From Limosilactobacillus reuteri subsp. reuteri (GTDB lineage: Bacteria; Bacillota; Bacilli; Lactobacillales; Lactobacillaceae), in NCBI RefSeq assembly GCF_000016825.1, contig NC_009513.1:317501-381500 (forward strand): a DNA stretch of 64,000 bases. Reading direction: 5' to 3'. The position numbers and the translations under genes are program-made. How positions within the stretch are numbered: the first letter of the stretch is position 1; each line of letters begins with the position of its first letter. The notes beneath the pieces were generated by a model. That model ran no database searches, was not told the DNA's origin, and saw only the letters and a list, made by a program, of their open reading frames with translations. This document shows, piece by piece, positions 36,806 through 45,168 of this stretch.

Positions 36806-36955
36806 ATGTCCCAGAAAAAAGTAGCATTGGAATGTACAAAGTGCGGTGCGCGTAATTATACGATTACCGCTAACCCTCAACGACAAGAACGATTAGAATT
36901 ACGTAAGTTCTGTAAACATTGCGGTGAATATACTATTCATCGTGAAAGCAGATAG
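36806..36955 (+). CDS. rpmG: 50S ribosomal protein L33
   Basis: A 49-residue protein, [18 protein letters not shown] then [17 protein letters not shown] and [14 protein letters not shown]. It is the zinc-binding L33 form, with C10/C13 and C36/C39. ATG 36806 follows GGAGGTGA by 6 nt. It lies in the normal rpmG-secE-nusG order and overlaps the secE RBS. Confidence 0.96.
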   Translation: MSQKKVALECTKCGARNYTITANPQRQERLELRKFCKHCGEYTIHRESR

Positions 36956-36966
36956 TGGAGGAAAAT

Positions 36967-37143
36967 ATGCACTTAATTCGATTTATTAAGAGTGTTAACC
37001 ACGAAATGAAGCTAGTTGTATGGCCAACAGCTAAAGAGAATCGTCGTGATACGACTATTGTTGTTTCATTGACTCTGTTCTTCGTACTATTCTTTGCTCT
37101 GTTTGATTGGTTAATTCAATTAATGATGAAACTCTTTGTTTAA
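36967..37143 (+). CDS. secE: Preprotein translocase subunit SecE
   Basis: A 58-residue small subunit of the SecYEG channel with the amphipathic helix (FIKSVNHEMKLVVWPTAKE) and one membrane segment. KLVVWPT is the family signature. ATG 36967 follows GGAGGA by 4 nt; a GTG at 36955 overlaps the L33 stop. Confidence 0.95.
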   Translation: MHLIRFIKSVNHEMKLVVWPTAKENRRDTTIVVSLTLFFVLFFALFDWLIQLMMKLFV

Positions 37144-37172
37144 CATTAGTAGTCAAATAGAAATTAGTTTGT

Positions 37173-37218
37173 TATACTAAGTCTAAGGGAACTTCGTAGC
37201 TATTACGAAGTTTTTTAT
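37173..37218 (+). terminator. Hairpin between secE and nusG with promoter-like TATACT upstream
   Basis: AACTTCGTA (37190-37198) pairs perfectly with TACGAAGTT (37204-37212) and is followed by TTTTT. A TATACT (37173-37178) lies immediately upstream with only a weak -35. The hairpin can serve as a terminator between the two genes or as a leader hairpin of nusG. Confidence 0.65.
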
Positions 37219-37261
37219 TTTACTGAAAAAAATGATTTGAATTATGATAGGAGGATTCATC

Positions 37262-37804
37262 GTGGAATCACATGAAAAACGTTGGTATGTGCTCCATACC
37301 TACTCTGGTTACGAAAACCGGGTTAAGAGCAACTTGGAATCACGGGCTCAATCAATGGGAATGGAAGACTACATTTTTCGCGTAGTTGTTCCTGAAGAAG
37401 AAGTTCGCCAGGTTAAGGACGGTCAAGCAAAAGAAACAATTGAAAAGACATTCCCAGGCTATGTTTTAGTTGAAATGGTAATGACTGATCAGGCTTGGTA
37501 CATTGCTCGTAATACTCCCGGCGTAACTGGTTTCTTAGGATCTCACGGTGGTGGTTCCAAGCCAACCCCATTGCTTCCTGAAGAAGTTGATCGGATTATG
37601 AAACGGATGGGAACTGAAACAACTGTTAGTGACATTGATGTTAAGGAAGGCGATACTGTAAAAGTTATTGCAGGATCCTTTGCAAATATGACTGCCAAGG
37701 TTGTAGAAGTTGATCACGAAAAGCAAAAGATTAAGGCGACCGTTGAAATGTTCGGCCGTGAAACTGCTGCTGAATTAGGCTTTGATCAGATCGATACATT
37801 TTAG
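37262..37804 (+). CDS. nusG: Transcription termination/antitermination factor NusG
   Basis: A 180-residue protein with the NGN domain (KRWYVLHTYSGYENRVKSNLE, FPGYVLVEM, WYIARNTPGVTGFLG) and a C-terminal KOW domain (EGDTVKVIAGSFANMTAKV). It binds RNA polymerase and affects pausing. GTG 37262 follows ATAGGAGGA by 8 nt, and gives the normal N-terminus; the ATG at 37244 precedes the SD. Confidence 0.96.
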   Translation: MESHEKRWYVLHTYSGYENRVKSNLESRAQSMGMEDYIFRVVVPEEEVRQVKDGQAKETIEKTFPGYVLVEMVMTDQAWYIARNTPGVTGFLGSHGGGSKPTPLLPEEVDRIMKRMGTETTVSDIDVKEGDTVKVIAGSFANMTAKVVEVDHEKQKIKATVEMFGRETAAELGFDQIDTF

Positions 37805-37827
37805 TTAGTTTAATATTTTGAAAATTG

Positions 37828-37856
37828 TTGAAATAAGTTTAGAATTGTGGTATGTT
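37828..37856 (+). promoter_or_regulatory. Promoter of rplKA
   Basis: TTGAAA and TATGTT are separated by 17 bp, about 80 nt upstream of the rplK start. Confidence 0.65.
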
Positions 37857-37861
37857 TTCTA

Positions 37862-37935
37862 AGTATGCTATTAACATACTGTGGGAGAGGTAAAACTTAC
37901 TGCCTCATCATGACCACAACACGGACTAAGGAGGT
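37862..37935 (+). promoter_or_regulatory. rplK leader RNA (r-protein leader)
   Basis: AGTATG/CATACT forms a small hairpin. It is followed by a closed element GTGGGAG...CCTC...ACCACA (37881-37918) in which GTGG pairs with CCAC around an inner GAGG/CCTC stem. The same architecture is found between rplK and rplA. Autoregulation by L1 is likely from known r-protein operons but is inference here. Confidence 0.55.
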
Positions 37936-37943
37936 TTTGTCTC

Positions 37944-38369
37944 GTGGCAAAGAAAGTAGCTAACATTGTCAAGTTGCAAATTCCTGCCGGTGCCGCTACA
38001 CCAGCTCCACCAGTAGGTCCTGCACTTGGACAAGCAGGTATTAACATTATGGGCTTCACTAAGGAATTCAACGCACGGACTGCAGACCAAAAGGGTATGT
38101 TGATCCCAGTTGTAATTACTGTATATGAGGACCGTTCATTCGACTTCATTACTAAGACGCCACCTGCTGCTGTCTTACTAAAGAAGGCCGCTGGTGTTGA
38201 ACATGGTTCCGGTGAACCTAACACAAACAAGGTTGCTTCAGTAACGAAGGACCAAGTTAAGGAAATCGCTGAAACTAAGATGCAAGATCTAAACGCAGCT
38301 GACGTAGAAGCAGCTATGCGCATGATTGAAGGTACTGCTCGTAGCATGGGCTTCACTGTTGAAGACTAA
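37944..38369 (+). CDS. rplK: 50S ribosomal protein L11
   Basis: A 141-residue L11 ([40 protein letters not shown]). It forms the GTPase-associated region with 23S rRNA. The start codon is GTG 37944, 9 nt after AAGGAGG. Confidence 0.98.
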   Translation: MAKKVANIVKLQIPAGAATPAPPVGPALGQAGINIMGFTKEFNARTADQKGMLIPVVITVYEDRSFDFITKTPPAAVLLKKAAGVEHGSGEPNTNKVASVTKDQVKEIAETKMQDLNAADVEAAMRMIEGTARSMGFTVED

Positions 38370-38383
38370 TTACTAGCAGTCGG

Positions 38384-38440
38384 GATGCGCTATGAAAATA
38401 GTGCACCCACGTGGGAGGTATAACTCCGTTAGACCACATT
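38384..38440 (+). promoter_or_regulatory. rplA leader RNA, similar to the rplK leader
   Basis: GTGGGAGGT (38411-38419) and GACCACA (38432-38438) repeat the closing elements of the rplK leader, with inner GGAG/CTCC stem. The preceding GGGATGCGCTAT/ATAGTGCACCC forms another hairpin. It lies between rplK and rplA, so it would act on the second cistron. Confidence 0.55.
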
Positions 38441-38460
38441 TGCAAGGAGGAAAACACAAG

Positions 38461-39153
38461 ATGGCTAAAAAACGTGGTAAGAAGTACCAAGACGCGCTCA
38501 AGAAAGTTGACAGCAAGAAAGAATACGCTGTTAAAGACGCTGTCCAATTAGTAAAAGATATTGCCTACGCTAACTTCGACTCTACTATCGAAGTAGCATT
38601 TAACTTAAACGTTGATACAAAGCAAGCTGACCAACAATTACGTGGTGCCGTTGTTTTACCAAACGGTACTGGTAAGGATCAAACAGTTATTGTTTTCGCT
38701 AATGGTGAAAATGCTAAGGCTGCTCAAGAAGCTGGTGCTGACTTTGTTGGCGACGATGATTTAGTAGAAAAGATTCAAGACGGTTGGCTTGACTTTGATG
38801 TTGCAATCGCAACACCAGACATGATGCCTAAGGTAGGTCGTTTAGGACGTGTCCTTGGACCTAAGGGCTTAATGCCAAACCCTAAGACTGGTACTGTTAC
38901 AATGGACGTAGCTAAGGCTGTTTCTGATGCCAAAGCTGGTCAAGTAACTTACCGGACTGACCGTGATGGTAACGTTGCTGTACCATTCGGTAAGGTTTCA
39001 TTTGATACTGACAAGTTAGTTGAAAACTTGGCTACTTTAGAAGATATTGTGGCTAAGGCTCGTCCAGCTTCAGTACGTGGAACATACATCAAGCACGCTT
39101 CCATTTCTTCAACATTTGGACCAAGTGTTACGCTTGATTTAACTACATTTTAA
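38461..39153 (+). CDS. rplA: 50S ribosomal protein L1
   Basis: A 230-residue L1, which forms the L1 stalk and is a known translational repressor of its own mRNA in bacteria and archaea. [37 protein letters not shown] and [14 protein letters not shown] segments are typical. ATG 38461 is chosen; the upstream frame passes through the leader structure and lacks an RBS. Confidence 0.98.
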   Translation: MAKKRGKKYQDALKKVDSKKEYAVKDAVQLVKDIAYANFDSTIEVAFNLNVDTKQADQQLRGAVVLPNGTGKDQTVIVFANGENAKAAQEAGADFVGDDDLVEKIQDGWLDFDVAIATPDMMPKVGRLGRVLGPKGLMPNPKTGTVTMDVAKAVSDAKAGQVTYRTDRDGNVAVPFGKVSFDTDKLVENLATLEDIVAKARPASVRGTYIKHASISSTFGPSVTLDLTTF

Positions 39154-39175
39154 TTTGAATTAATTAAAATTAACA

Positions 39176-39212
39176 AGACTTTGAGACTTTTTTGCTCAAA
39201 GTCTTTTTTTAT
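39176..39212 (+). terminator. Terminator of rplKA
   Basis: AGACTTTGAG (39177-39186) and CTCAAAGTCT (39195-39204) pair perfectly and are followed by seven T. Confidence 0.95.
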
Positions 39213-39330
39213 CTTAATTTTTACTTCACAATAGGGATTCCTTGTGCTATATTATTAACCAATGATAAAACGATTAAAAAATAATTAGAGTTTATCATTT
39301 AAGTTTAAAACTAATTAAGGAGTGACGACA

Positions 39331-40524
39331 ATGACACAATTTAAATATTCAAAGCGTGTTCCAGCAGATGGTACGGATGCGGTTGGTGCAATTTTACAAG
39401 CAGCGGCGGATCCTAAGATTATTTCATTTGCTGGGGGATTGCCGGCACCCGAATTGTTTCCTGTTAAAGAAATGAAAGCAGCTGTTGATAAGGTTTTTGA
39501 AGAACACGGTCAAGAAGCGATGCAGTACGGAGCGGCGAAGGGAGTCACAGCTTTACGTGAAGTTATCCAACAACATGTAAAGGAAAAAGAAAATGTGGAT
39601 TCCGAATTAGACAATGTTTTAGTAACAACGGGATCAGAACAAGCCTTAGATTTAGTGGGCAAGGCTTTTGTTGACCCGGGTGATACTGTATTAGTTGAAC
39701 AACCAACGTACCTGTGTGCTTTAGATGTTTTTCGTTCTTACGGTGCTAATTTTGCTAGTGTTGAGATGGATGAAGATGGGATGAAGATGGATGCTTTAGA
39801 AGAAGCACTAAAGGCTAATCCAAATACTAAGCTCATCTATACTGTGCCAAACTTCCAAAATCCAACTGGACGAACAATGACTGAAGAACGACGAAAGCAG
39901 TTAGCTGAATTAGCAGAAAAATACGATGTATATGTACTAGAAGATAATCCATATGGTGAAATTCGTTTTGCTGGCCAACATGTACCAGCAGTTAAGTCAT
40001 TTGATAAATCAGGCCATGTCTTTTACATGAGTACATTTTCAAAGACGTTAGCCCCAGGATTTCGTTTAGGATGGTTGGTTGCTGATAAAGCTGTAGTTAA
40101 TAAATTAACGGTTCTTAAGCAATCAGCTGACCTCCATACAGATAACTTAGCTCAATTCGCGGTTGCCCAATTCTTTGCTGATAACGATGTGGATGCTCAC
40201 GTTAAAGAAATTAGTGCTTTATACGGCAAACGTAAAGATTTGATGCTTGAGGGAATTAAAAAATATTTCCCAGAAGGAGTTAAATATACGGATCCTGAAG
40301 GTGGCATGTTCTTGTGGGTAGAAGTTCCTGGTGTTGATGATACAGTAGAGTTATTTAAGGAATGTCTTGAACATGATGTAGCCTTTGTTCCAGGTGATCC
40401 GTTCTTTGCTGGTGAAGTTCAACCTGGTGCTTTCCGTTTGAACTATTCAAATATGAAAGAAGACCAGATTGAAGTTGGTTTGAAACGTTTAGGAGCGGCT
40501 TTAACAGCTGCAGTTAATAAGTAA
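39331..40524 (+). CDS. PLP-dependent class I/II aminotransferase
   Basis: A 397-residue fold-type I aminotransferase of the AAT_I / 2-aminoadipate-like group. The PLP lysine is K238 (MSTFSKTLAPGFRLGW); GSEQALDLVGKAF, NFQNPTGRTM and DNPYGEIRF are present. Members act on branched, aromatic or 2-aminoadipate substrates; the substrate is not settled. ATG 39331 has AAGGAG 8 nt upstream. It is monocistronic. Confidence 0.92.
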   Translation: MTQFKYSKRVPADGTDAVGAILQAAADPKIISFAGGLPAPELFPVKEMKAAVDKVFEEHGQEAMQYGAAKGVTALREVIQQHVKEKENVDSELDNVLVTTGSEQALDLVGKAFVDPGDTVLVEQPTYLCALDVFRSYGANFASVEMDEDGMKMDALEEALKANPNTKLIYTVPNFQNPTGRTMTEERRKQLAELAEKYDVYVLEDNPYGEIRFAGQHVPAVKSFDKSGHVFYMSTFSKTLAPGFRLGWLVADKAVVNKLTVLKQSADLHTDNLAQFAVAQFFADNDVDAHVKEISALYGKRKDLMLEGIKKYFPEGVKYTDPEGGMFLWVEVPGVDDTVELFKECLEHDVAFVPGDPFFAGEVQPGAFRLNYSNMKEDQIEVGLKRLGAALTAAVNK

Positions 40525-40602
40525 TTATTTCAGCCATTAATAAATACAATCCTAATAAAATTAAATGATGATGGGAGTAAGACAGAAGAACTCCCGTAAG
40601 CA

Positions 40603-40651
40603 ATAATAGGCCTCCAACGTTCGGTTTTACCGGGCGCTGGAGGCCTATTAT
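40603..40651. repeat. Long perfect hairpin, member of a dispersed family
   Basis: A 14-bp perfect stem ATAATAGGCCTCCA (40603-40616) with TGGAGGCCTATTAT (40638-40651) encloses CGTTCGGTTTTACCGGGCG. That loop is the inverse complement, with few changes, of the loop of the lacM hairpin. It may terminate the aminotransferase gene. A smaller GGGAG/CTCCC hairpin precedes it (40573-40595). The rest of 40525-40819 holds no gene. Confidence 0.8.
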
Positions 40652-40819
40652 AATGCGCTGTTGACGTAACCTGTATCTGTTCCTGTTTTTTATTTTCTGA
40701 AATCCACTGCGTTAATAAACTCCCTCTGTACTTTGAGTTAATTGTGATTATAATTATATTAATTGCGGAAAAGTTTTAAATATTCGGGTTTCTGGCTATC
40801 TAATTGGGATAGTAATAAG

Positions 40820-40861
40820 CATTATCAAAAATTTTTAAGGGAAAAGGAGTTTTTGATAATG
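40820..40861 (+). promoter_or_regulatory. RBS-sequestering hairpin
   Basis: CATTATCAAAAA (40820-40831) and TTTTTGATAATG (40850-40861) are a perfect 12-bp inverted repeat. The start ATG (40859-40861) is inside the 3' arm. The SD AAAAGGAG (40842-40849) lies in the loop, and U40832-U40836 can pair with AGGAG through A-U and G-U pairs, extending the stem over the SD. Translation should be shut when the hairpin forms. Confidence 0.8.
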
Positions 40862-40993
40862 TCAATGATAGATTTCAATAATACAGAAATGGCAGTAGCC
40901 GTTATCTTTACTTTAATAATAATGTTTGTAATATCCTTTGCAGTTAGTTTTTTATTTTGGCTGATTTATCACCAAAATATGAAAAAGGGATAA
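40859..40993 (+). CDS. Small single-span membrane protein
   Basis: A 44-residue protein, MSMIDFNNTEMAVAVIFTLI then one hydrophobic segment (about 10-37) and a basic tail. AAAAGGAG is 9 nt upstream of ATG 40859. It starts 7 nt before the glycosyltransferase in the same operon. Accessory small membrane subunits (e.g. PgaD/IcaD) accompany processive polysaccharide synthases; this is much shorter, so the analogy is inference. I do not recognise a family. Confidence 0.7.
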   Translation: MSMIDFNNTEMAVAVIFTLIIMFVISFAVSFLFWLIYHQNMKKG

Positions 40994-40999
40994 TTCTCG

Positions 41000-42304
41000 A
41001 TGCTAATCATAATTTTTACGCTTATTTGGGGGATCGCGCTGTTTATATTTTTGGTTTATTCATTGATTAGTCTGCTATTTCGGATGATTTCGTATCCTCG
41101 GGACTTTTATCACTTTGCAGGAAACCAGCAACCAGCTAAAATTGATCGTAATTTACAATATTATGTTATTGTTCCCTGTTTTAATGAAGCAGCAGTTATT
41201 CAACGAACAATCAAATGTTTGTTGCGATTTAAGCAATTTGAAATAGTGGTAGTAGACGATGCTAGTAGTGACGATTCAGTTAGTCAGATTAAGCAGATTA
41301 CTAACTCACGGGTCCACCTTTTGCGACGGTATCTTCCTAATGCTCATACAGGCAAGGGGGATGTCTTGAATTTTGCCCTAGATTATATTTGTCAGATCAC
41401 TATCCGTCAGCGAGTTCCCTTTGAAAAGGTTATTATTGGCGTAGTGGATGCGGATGCTCAATTAGCTGATAATGCTCTGCAGCGATTAAATGCCTATTTT
41501 TCCTCGCCAAGGACGAATGTTACTCAGATGCGAGTTAAAATGTATCCACATTTTAAAAATTGGCTGCAGATTTTACAAGATATTGAGTTTTTTAGTATTA
41601 ATCATATGGCTCAGATCATGCGAATGTATACTAAAACAGTTGGTTTAAGTGGGAATGGCCAGTTCTTCCGGCTTGCACCAATTATTGATAAAATTGGCGC
41701 ACATCCATGGGGCAATGCGCTCTTAGATGATTACGAACTAACGATAAAAATGATGCTGAAAAAATTGCATGTTGATTATATGACAGATACATATGTTTAT
41801 CAGGAAGCGTTAACGTCCCCTAAAAGATTTGTTCGACAACGAAGCCGGTGGGTGCAAGGCGATTTAAATTGTCTTAAGTATCTTCCACAAATTATTAAAA
41901 GCCGAGTTTTAAGCAGGACAGAGAAACTTGGCATATATTATTTCCTGCTTCAACCATGGCTCAATTTTCTGGCGGATGTTGCAATTATTATTTTAACGAC
42001 GATTACCCTTACTCACTGGCATAATCTTTATGGTCACTTGACTCTTATGACTTTTTCATTAGTGATGGCTGGCTTGGTAGTCTTTTCGTTATTTTGGGGA
42101 ATAATATTTGGGATATTTTACTATCGGGACTTAGCCCACTACCATGAACCACCTTTAAAAAAGCATCAATTAGCCTTATTACCGCTTGGAATTTCCTATA
42201 TGTATGTTATCTTATTTTTTAGTATTATAATGGCTTATTGGCGGTGGAGTTTTCGCCAAAATTCGTGGATAAAAACGGAACATGGAAAAATGTTTCTTAA
42301 GTAG
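41000..42304 (+). CDS. Membrane-bound family 2 glycosyltransferase (processive synthase type)
   Basis: A 434-residue enzyme. One N-terminal membrane helix is followed by the GT-A catalytic domain: VVVDDASS (D86/D87), VVDADAQ (D150, D152), SGNGQF (GNGQ 219-221), LLDDYE (243-246) and the QRSRW product-binding motif (280-284). Three to four C-terminal helices follow. This set marks processive beta-polysaccharide synthases such as poly-GlcNAc, hyaluronan or cellulose synthase. The next gene makes UDP-ManNAc, so the polymer may contain ManNAc or its derivatives. ATG 41000 follows AAAGGGATAA. Confidence 0.88.
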   Translation: MLIIIFTLIWGIALFIFLVYSLISLLFRMISYPRDFYHFAGNQQPAKIDRNLQYYVIVPCFNEAAVIQRTIKCLLRFKQFEIVVVDDASSDDSVSQIKQITNSRVHLLRRYLPNAHTGKGDVLNFALDYICQITIRQRVPFEKVIIGVVDADAQLADNALQRLNAYFSSPRTNVTQMRVKMYPHFKNWLQILQDIEFFSINHMAQIMRMYTKTVGLSGNGQFFRLAPIIDKIGAHPWGNALLDDYELTIKMMLKKLHVDYMTDTYVYQEALTSPKRFVRQRSRWVQGDLNCLKYLPQIIKSRVLSRTEKLGIYYFLLQPWLNFLADVAIIILTTITLTHWHNLYGHLTLMTFSLVMAGLVVFSLFWGIIFGIFYYRDLAHYHEPPLKKHQLALLPLGISYMYVILFFSIIMAYWRWSFRQNSWIKTEHGKMFLK

Positions 42305-42316
42305 CGGGGAGATATG

Positions 42317-43438
42317 ATGAGAAAGATTAAAGTAATGACGGTATTTGGAACTCGTCCAGAGGGAATCAAAATGGGCCCAGTAGTCAAGGCCTTGGAGAAA
42401 GATGATCGCTTTTCATCAGTAGTTGTTTCGACCGGTCAGCATGCTGAAATGCTTCAACAGGTTTTAGCTGTTTTTCAGATAACCCCTGATTATGATTTGA
42501 AAATAATGCGTCCTGGACAAACACTAACGGAAATTACAATTGAAACGATGACAAAGCTTGAACCGATTATTCAAAAAGAGCAACCAGATATTGTGCTAGT
42601 TCATGGCGATACTAGTTCAGCCTACGCATCAGCTTTGGTTGCCTTTTATAATCGGGTTGCTATTGGTCATGTCGAAGCTGGTTTGCGAACATGGAATAAA
42701 TATTCGCCTTATCCAGAAGAGATGAACCGGCAAATGATTGATGATCTTGCTGATTTATATTTTGCTCCCACCCAAACAAGTGCTAACAATCTCAAAATGG
42801 GAAATCATCAGCATGGGATTATAGTGACGGGAAATACTGCCATCGATGCTTTGCGGTATACAATTGACCATTCGTATCATCACCAAGTATTAGACGAAAT
42901 TGATCCCGACAAGAAGGTTATTTTACTTACCATGCATCGGCGAGAAAATTGGGGTAAACCGATGGAAGAAACCTTTAAGGCGATTCAAGAGATTGTGGAT
43001 CAACGGAATGATATTGACGTTATTTATCCGGTTCATCTGAATCCTAAAGTTCAAGCGATTGCTAATAAAATTTTTGGAAACGATAATCATTTTCATTTGA
43101 TTTCCCCATTAGATGTTGTTGATTTTCATAATATTATGAGTAAGTCTTTACTTGTGATGAGTGATTCGGGTGGGGTTCAAGAGGAAGCACCAGCACTTCA
43201 TAAACCAGTTTTAGTTTTGCGTGATACTACAGAGCGGCCGGAAGGAGTAACTGCTGGAACTCTTAAGTTAATCGGTACGCAATTTAATAACGTAACGAAA
43301 GAGTTATCGTCACTATTAAATAGTCCTGAAGAATATAATAAGATGAGTGAGGCACAGAATCCTTATGGGGATGGGCATGCAAGTGAACGAATTTTAGATG
43401 CTATTGCTAGATGGGTAGCAACTCAAAAAGAATTATAA
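42317..43438 (+). CDS. wecB: UDP-N-acetylglucosamine 2-epimerase (non-hydrolysing)
   Basis: A 373-residue enzyme interconverting UDP-GlcNAc and UDP-ManNAc. Family motifs are FGTRPEGIKMGPVV, VHGDTSSAYASAL, GHVEAGLRTWNKYSPYPEEMNRQ, LTMHRRENWG, SDSGGVQEEAPAL and RDTTERPEG. ATG 42317 is preferred for spacing from GGGGAG; ATG 42314 is an alternative. It lies 12 nt after the glycosyltransferase stop and would supply its sugar donor. ManNAc is otherwise used for teichoic-acid linkage units. Confidence 0.95.
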   Translation: MRKIKVMTVFGTRPEGIKMGPVVKALEKDDRFSSVVVSTGQHAEMLQQVLAVFQITPDYDLKIMRPGQTLTEITIETMTKLEPIIQKEQPDIVLVHGDTSSAYASALVAFYNRVAIGHVEAGLRTWNKYSPYPEEMNRQMIDDLADLYFAPTQTSANNLKMGNHQHGIIVTGNTAIDALRYTIDHSYHHQVLDEIDPDKKVILLTMHRRENWGKPMEETFKAIQEIVDQRNDIDVIYPVHLNPKVQAIANKIFGNDNHFHLISPLDVVDFHNIMSKSLLVMSDSGGVQEEAPALHKPVLVLRDTTERPEGVTAGTLKLIGTQFNNVTKELSSLLNSPEEYNKMSEAQNPYGDGHASERILDAIARWVATQKEL

Positions 43439-43446
43439 AAAGTCCC

Positions 43447-43476
43447 TTTACAGAACTTCAGAGAATATGTTAAACT
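43447..43476 (+). promoter_or_regulatory. Promoter of rplJL
   Basis: TTTACA and TAAACT are separated by 18 bp, just before the L10 leader. Confidence 0.55.
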
Positions 43477-43479
43477 GTA

Positions 43480-43601
43480 ACAGTTGATTAAATATGACTC
43501 TGCCTAAGACTCAGGTGGCGAAAGCCTTAATCGAATGCCTGCCGAGGAAGAAATGAAAGTTCCTTCTCTATGTCTGCGGTCATAGGGATTTTTTTATAAA
43601 T
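43480..43601 (+). ncRNA. L10 leader (r-protein leader of rplJL)
   Basis: It contains GCCTAAGACTCAGGTGGCGA, AGCCTTAATCGAATGCCTGCCGAGG-type sequence and a terminal hairpin CTATG/CATAG followed by seven T. This is the known ribosomal-protein L10-L12 complex binding leader of Firmicutes. Binding by excess L10(L12)4 causes premature termination. Confidence 0.85.
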
Positions 43602-43635
43602 CCGATCAAAAAAACATTGCAGGAGGTGAAAATTC

Positions 43636-44136
43636 ATGAGTGAAGCAGCTATTGCTAAGAAAGCTGAAATTGTTAAGCAAACTACTGATATGCTTAATGC
43701 AGCTCAAAGTGCTATCGTTGTAGATTACCGTGGTTTAACTGTTGCGGAAGTTACTGACTTACGTAAGCAACTTCGTGATGCTGGTATCCAAATGTCAGTT
43801 ATCAAGAACAAGATTCTTGATCGTGCTGTTGAAGGTACTGACTACGAAGATCTTCGTTCTACTTTTGTTGGACCAACTGCTGTTGCCTTCTCTGACGAAG
43901 ACCCAATTGCTCCAGCTAAGATCTTGAAGAAGTTCGCTGATGACCACGACGCTCTTGAAATCAAGGGTGGTTTCATCGAAAAGAGTGTTAAGACTCTTGA
44001 CGAAATCAACGAATACGCAAATATGCCAGGTCGCGAAGAACTGTTGTCAATGCTTGCATCTGCATTGCAAGATCCAATGCGGAAGATTGCTCGCGCAGTC
44101 AAGGCTATTGCCGACAAGGAAGACGAAGCCGCATAA
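43636..44136 (+). CDS. rplJ: 50S ribosomal protein L10
   Basis: A 166-residue L10, the base of the L7/L12 stalk. [21 protein letters not shown] and [12 protein letters not shown] are characteristic. It has the strong SD AGGAGGTGA 8 nt upstream. It is the first gene of the rplJL operon and the likely autoregulator through the leader. Confidence 0.98.
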   Translation: MSEAAIAKKAEIVKQTTDMLNAAQSAIVVDYRGLTVAEVTDLRKQLRDAGIQMSVIKNKILDRAVEGTDYEDLRSTFVGPTAVAFSDEDPIAPAKILKKFADDHDALEIKGGFIEKSVKTLDEINEYANMPGREELLSMLASALQDPMRKIARAVKAIADKEDEAA

Positions 44137-44198
44137 TTGCCGTATATCAATACAATATAAAATTAAAATTAATTACCTAAATATTGGAGGAAATAAAC

Positions 44199-44564
44199 AT
44201 GGCTTTTGATAAGGATGCTATCATTGCTTCATTAAAGGAAGCATCAATCTCTGACCTTAACGACTTAGTTAAGGCTATCGAAGAAGAATTCGACGTTTCT
44301 GCTGCTGCTCCAGTTGCAGTTGCAGGTGCTGCTGGTGGCGACGCTGCTGCTAAGGACAGCTTCACTGTAGAATTAACTGAACCAGGTTCAGCTAAGGTTA
44401 AGGTTATTAAGGCTGTTAAGGACATTACTGGTCTTGGTCTTAAGGACGCTAAGGACCTTGTTGATGGTGCTCCATCAGCTATCAAGGAAGACGTTAAGGA
44501 AGACGAAGCTAACGACATCAAGGAAAAGCTTGAAGCCGCTGGTGCTACTGTTACCCTTAAGTAG
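44199..44564 (+). CDS. rplL: 50S ribosomal protein L7/L12
   Basis: A 121-residue stalk protein with N-terminal dimerisation domain, an Ala/Gly-rich hinge (about 35-50), and the conserved C-terminal domain ([31 protein letters not shown] sequence). It binds elongation factors. ATG 44199 follows TTGGAGG by 8 nt. Confidence 0.98.
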   Translation: MAFDKDAIIASLKEASISDLNDLVKAIEEEFDVSAAAPVAVAGAAGGDAAAKDSFTVELTEPGSAKVKVIKAVKDITGLGLKDAKDLVDGAPSAIKEDVKEDEANDIKEKLEAAGATVTLK

Positions 44565-44580
44565 TCTTAAGTTATTAAAT

Positions 44581-44622
44581 AAAAAAGAGTTACGAGAAGC
44601 AATTTTTCGTAACTCTTTTTTA
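44581..44622 (+). terminator. Terminator of rplJL
   Basis: A perfect 15-bp stem AAAAAAGAGTTACGA/TCGTAACTCTTTTTT with T run. Confidence 0.95.
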
Positions 44623-44660
44623 TTTCGGGGATACCATATGAGGTGTTCCTTTATAATACG

Positions 44661-44702
44661 AAAATAGCTCCTACCATTTATTCTAAATAAGGAGCTATTT
44701 TA
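44661..44702. terminator. Bidirectional terminator
   Basis: A perfect 12-bp stem AAAATAGCTCCT (44661-44672) with AGGAGCTATTTT (44690-44701) separates rplL from the convergent minus-strand membrane protein gene. Confidence 0.85.
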
Positions 44703-44751
44703 TGATGTGTGCAAAATTTTAGAAGAACAGGAAAGTTAAAAGTAAATAAGT

Positions 44752-45036
44752 CTACTTTGCAGGATGAGTAGTACTATCGTTGCTTGTGCGGTAACCAAAG
44801 TAGAATTGAATAGCGGCGATCGCAATGTTAACCCAGTTCATAGCAATAAACCAACCGTTAATTGCGCTTGCATCATGAGATACACCATAATAAACCCAAA
44901 AACCGATAACAATTGCACAAACATTGATCCAAGCGAAAGTCTTTTGTAGAATTTGATTATTAAGCTGGAACCACATCCAAATGACATTAATGACAAACCA
45001 AATAGCTAAGATCCAAAAAATAACATTAAATAACAT
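44752..45036 (-). CDS. Small four-span membrane protein of unknown function
   Basis: A 94-residue, strongly hydrophobic protein with about three to four helices rich in Trp and Asn (VINVIWMWFQLNNQI, WFIAMNWVNIAIAAIQFYFGYR). Its look is reminiscent of short nicotinamide-riboside-carrier-like or lactobacillar membrane proteins, but the family is not recognised. AAGGAGG lies upstream of the ATG. Confidence 0.78.
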   Translation of the reverse strand: MLFNVIFWILAIWFVINVIWMWFQLNNQILQKTFAWINVCAIVIGFWVYYGVSHDASAINGWFIAMNWVNIAIAAIQFYFGYRTSNDSTTHPAK

Positions 45037-45168
45037 AAGATATCCCTCCTTAGGGCCTCGATAAACATTAATAAACGCGTATTGAACTGATGAATAGCAA
45101 CATTCGAAAAAAGTATTACGCGGTGTGGTTAGCAGTTGAAGTTATTTACAATGATTGGTAATACTTTA

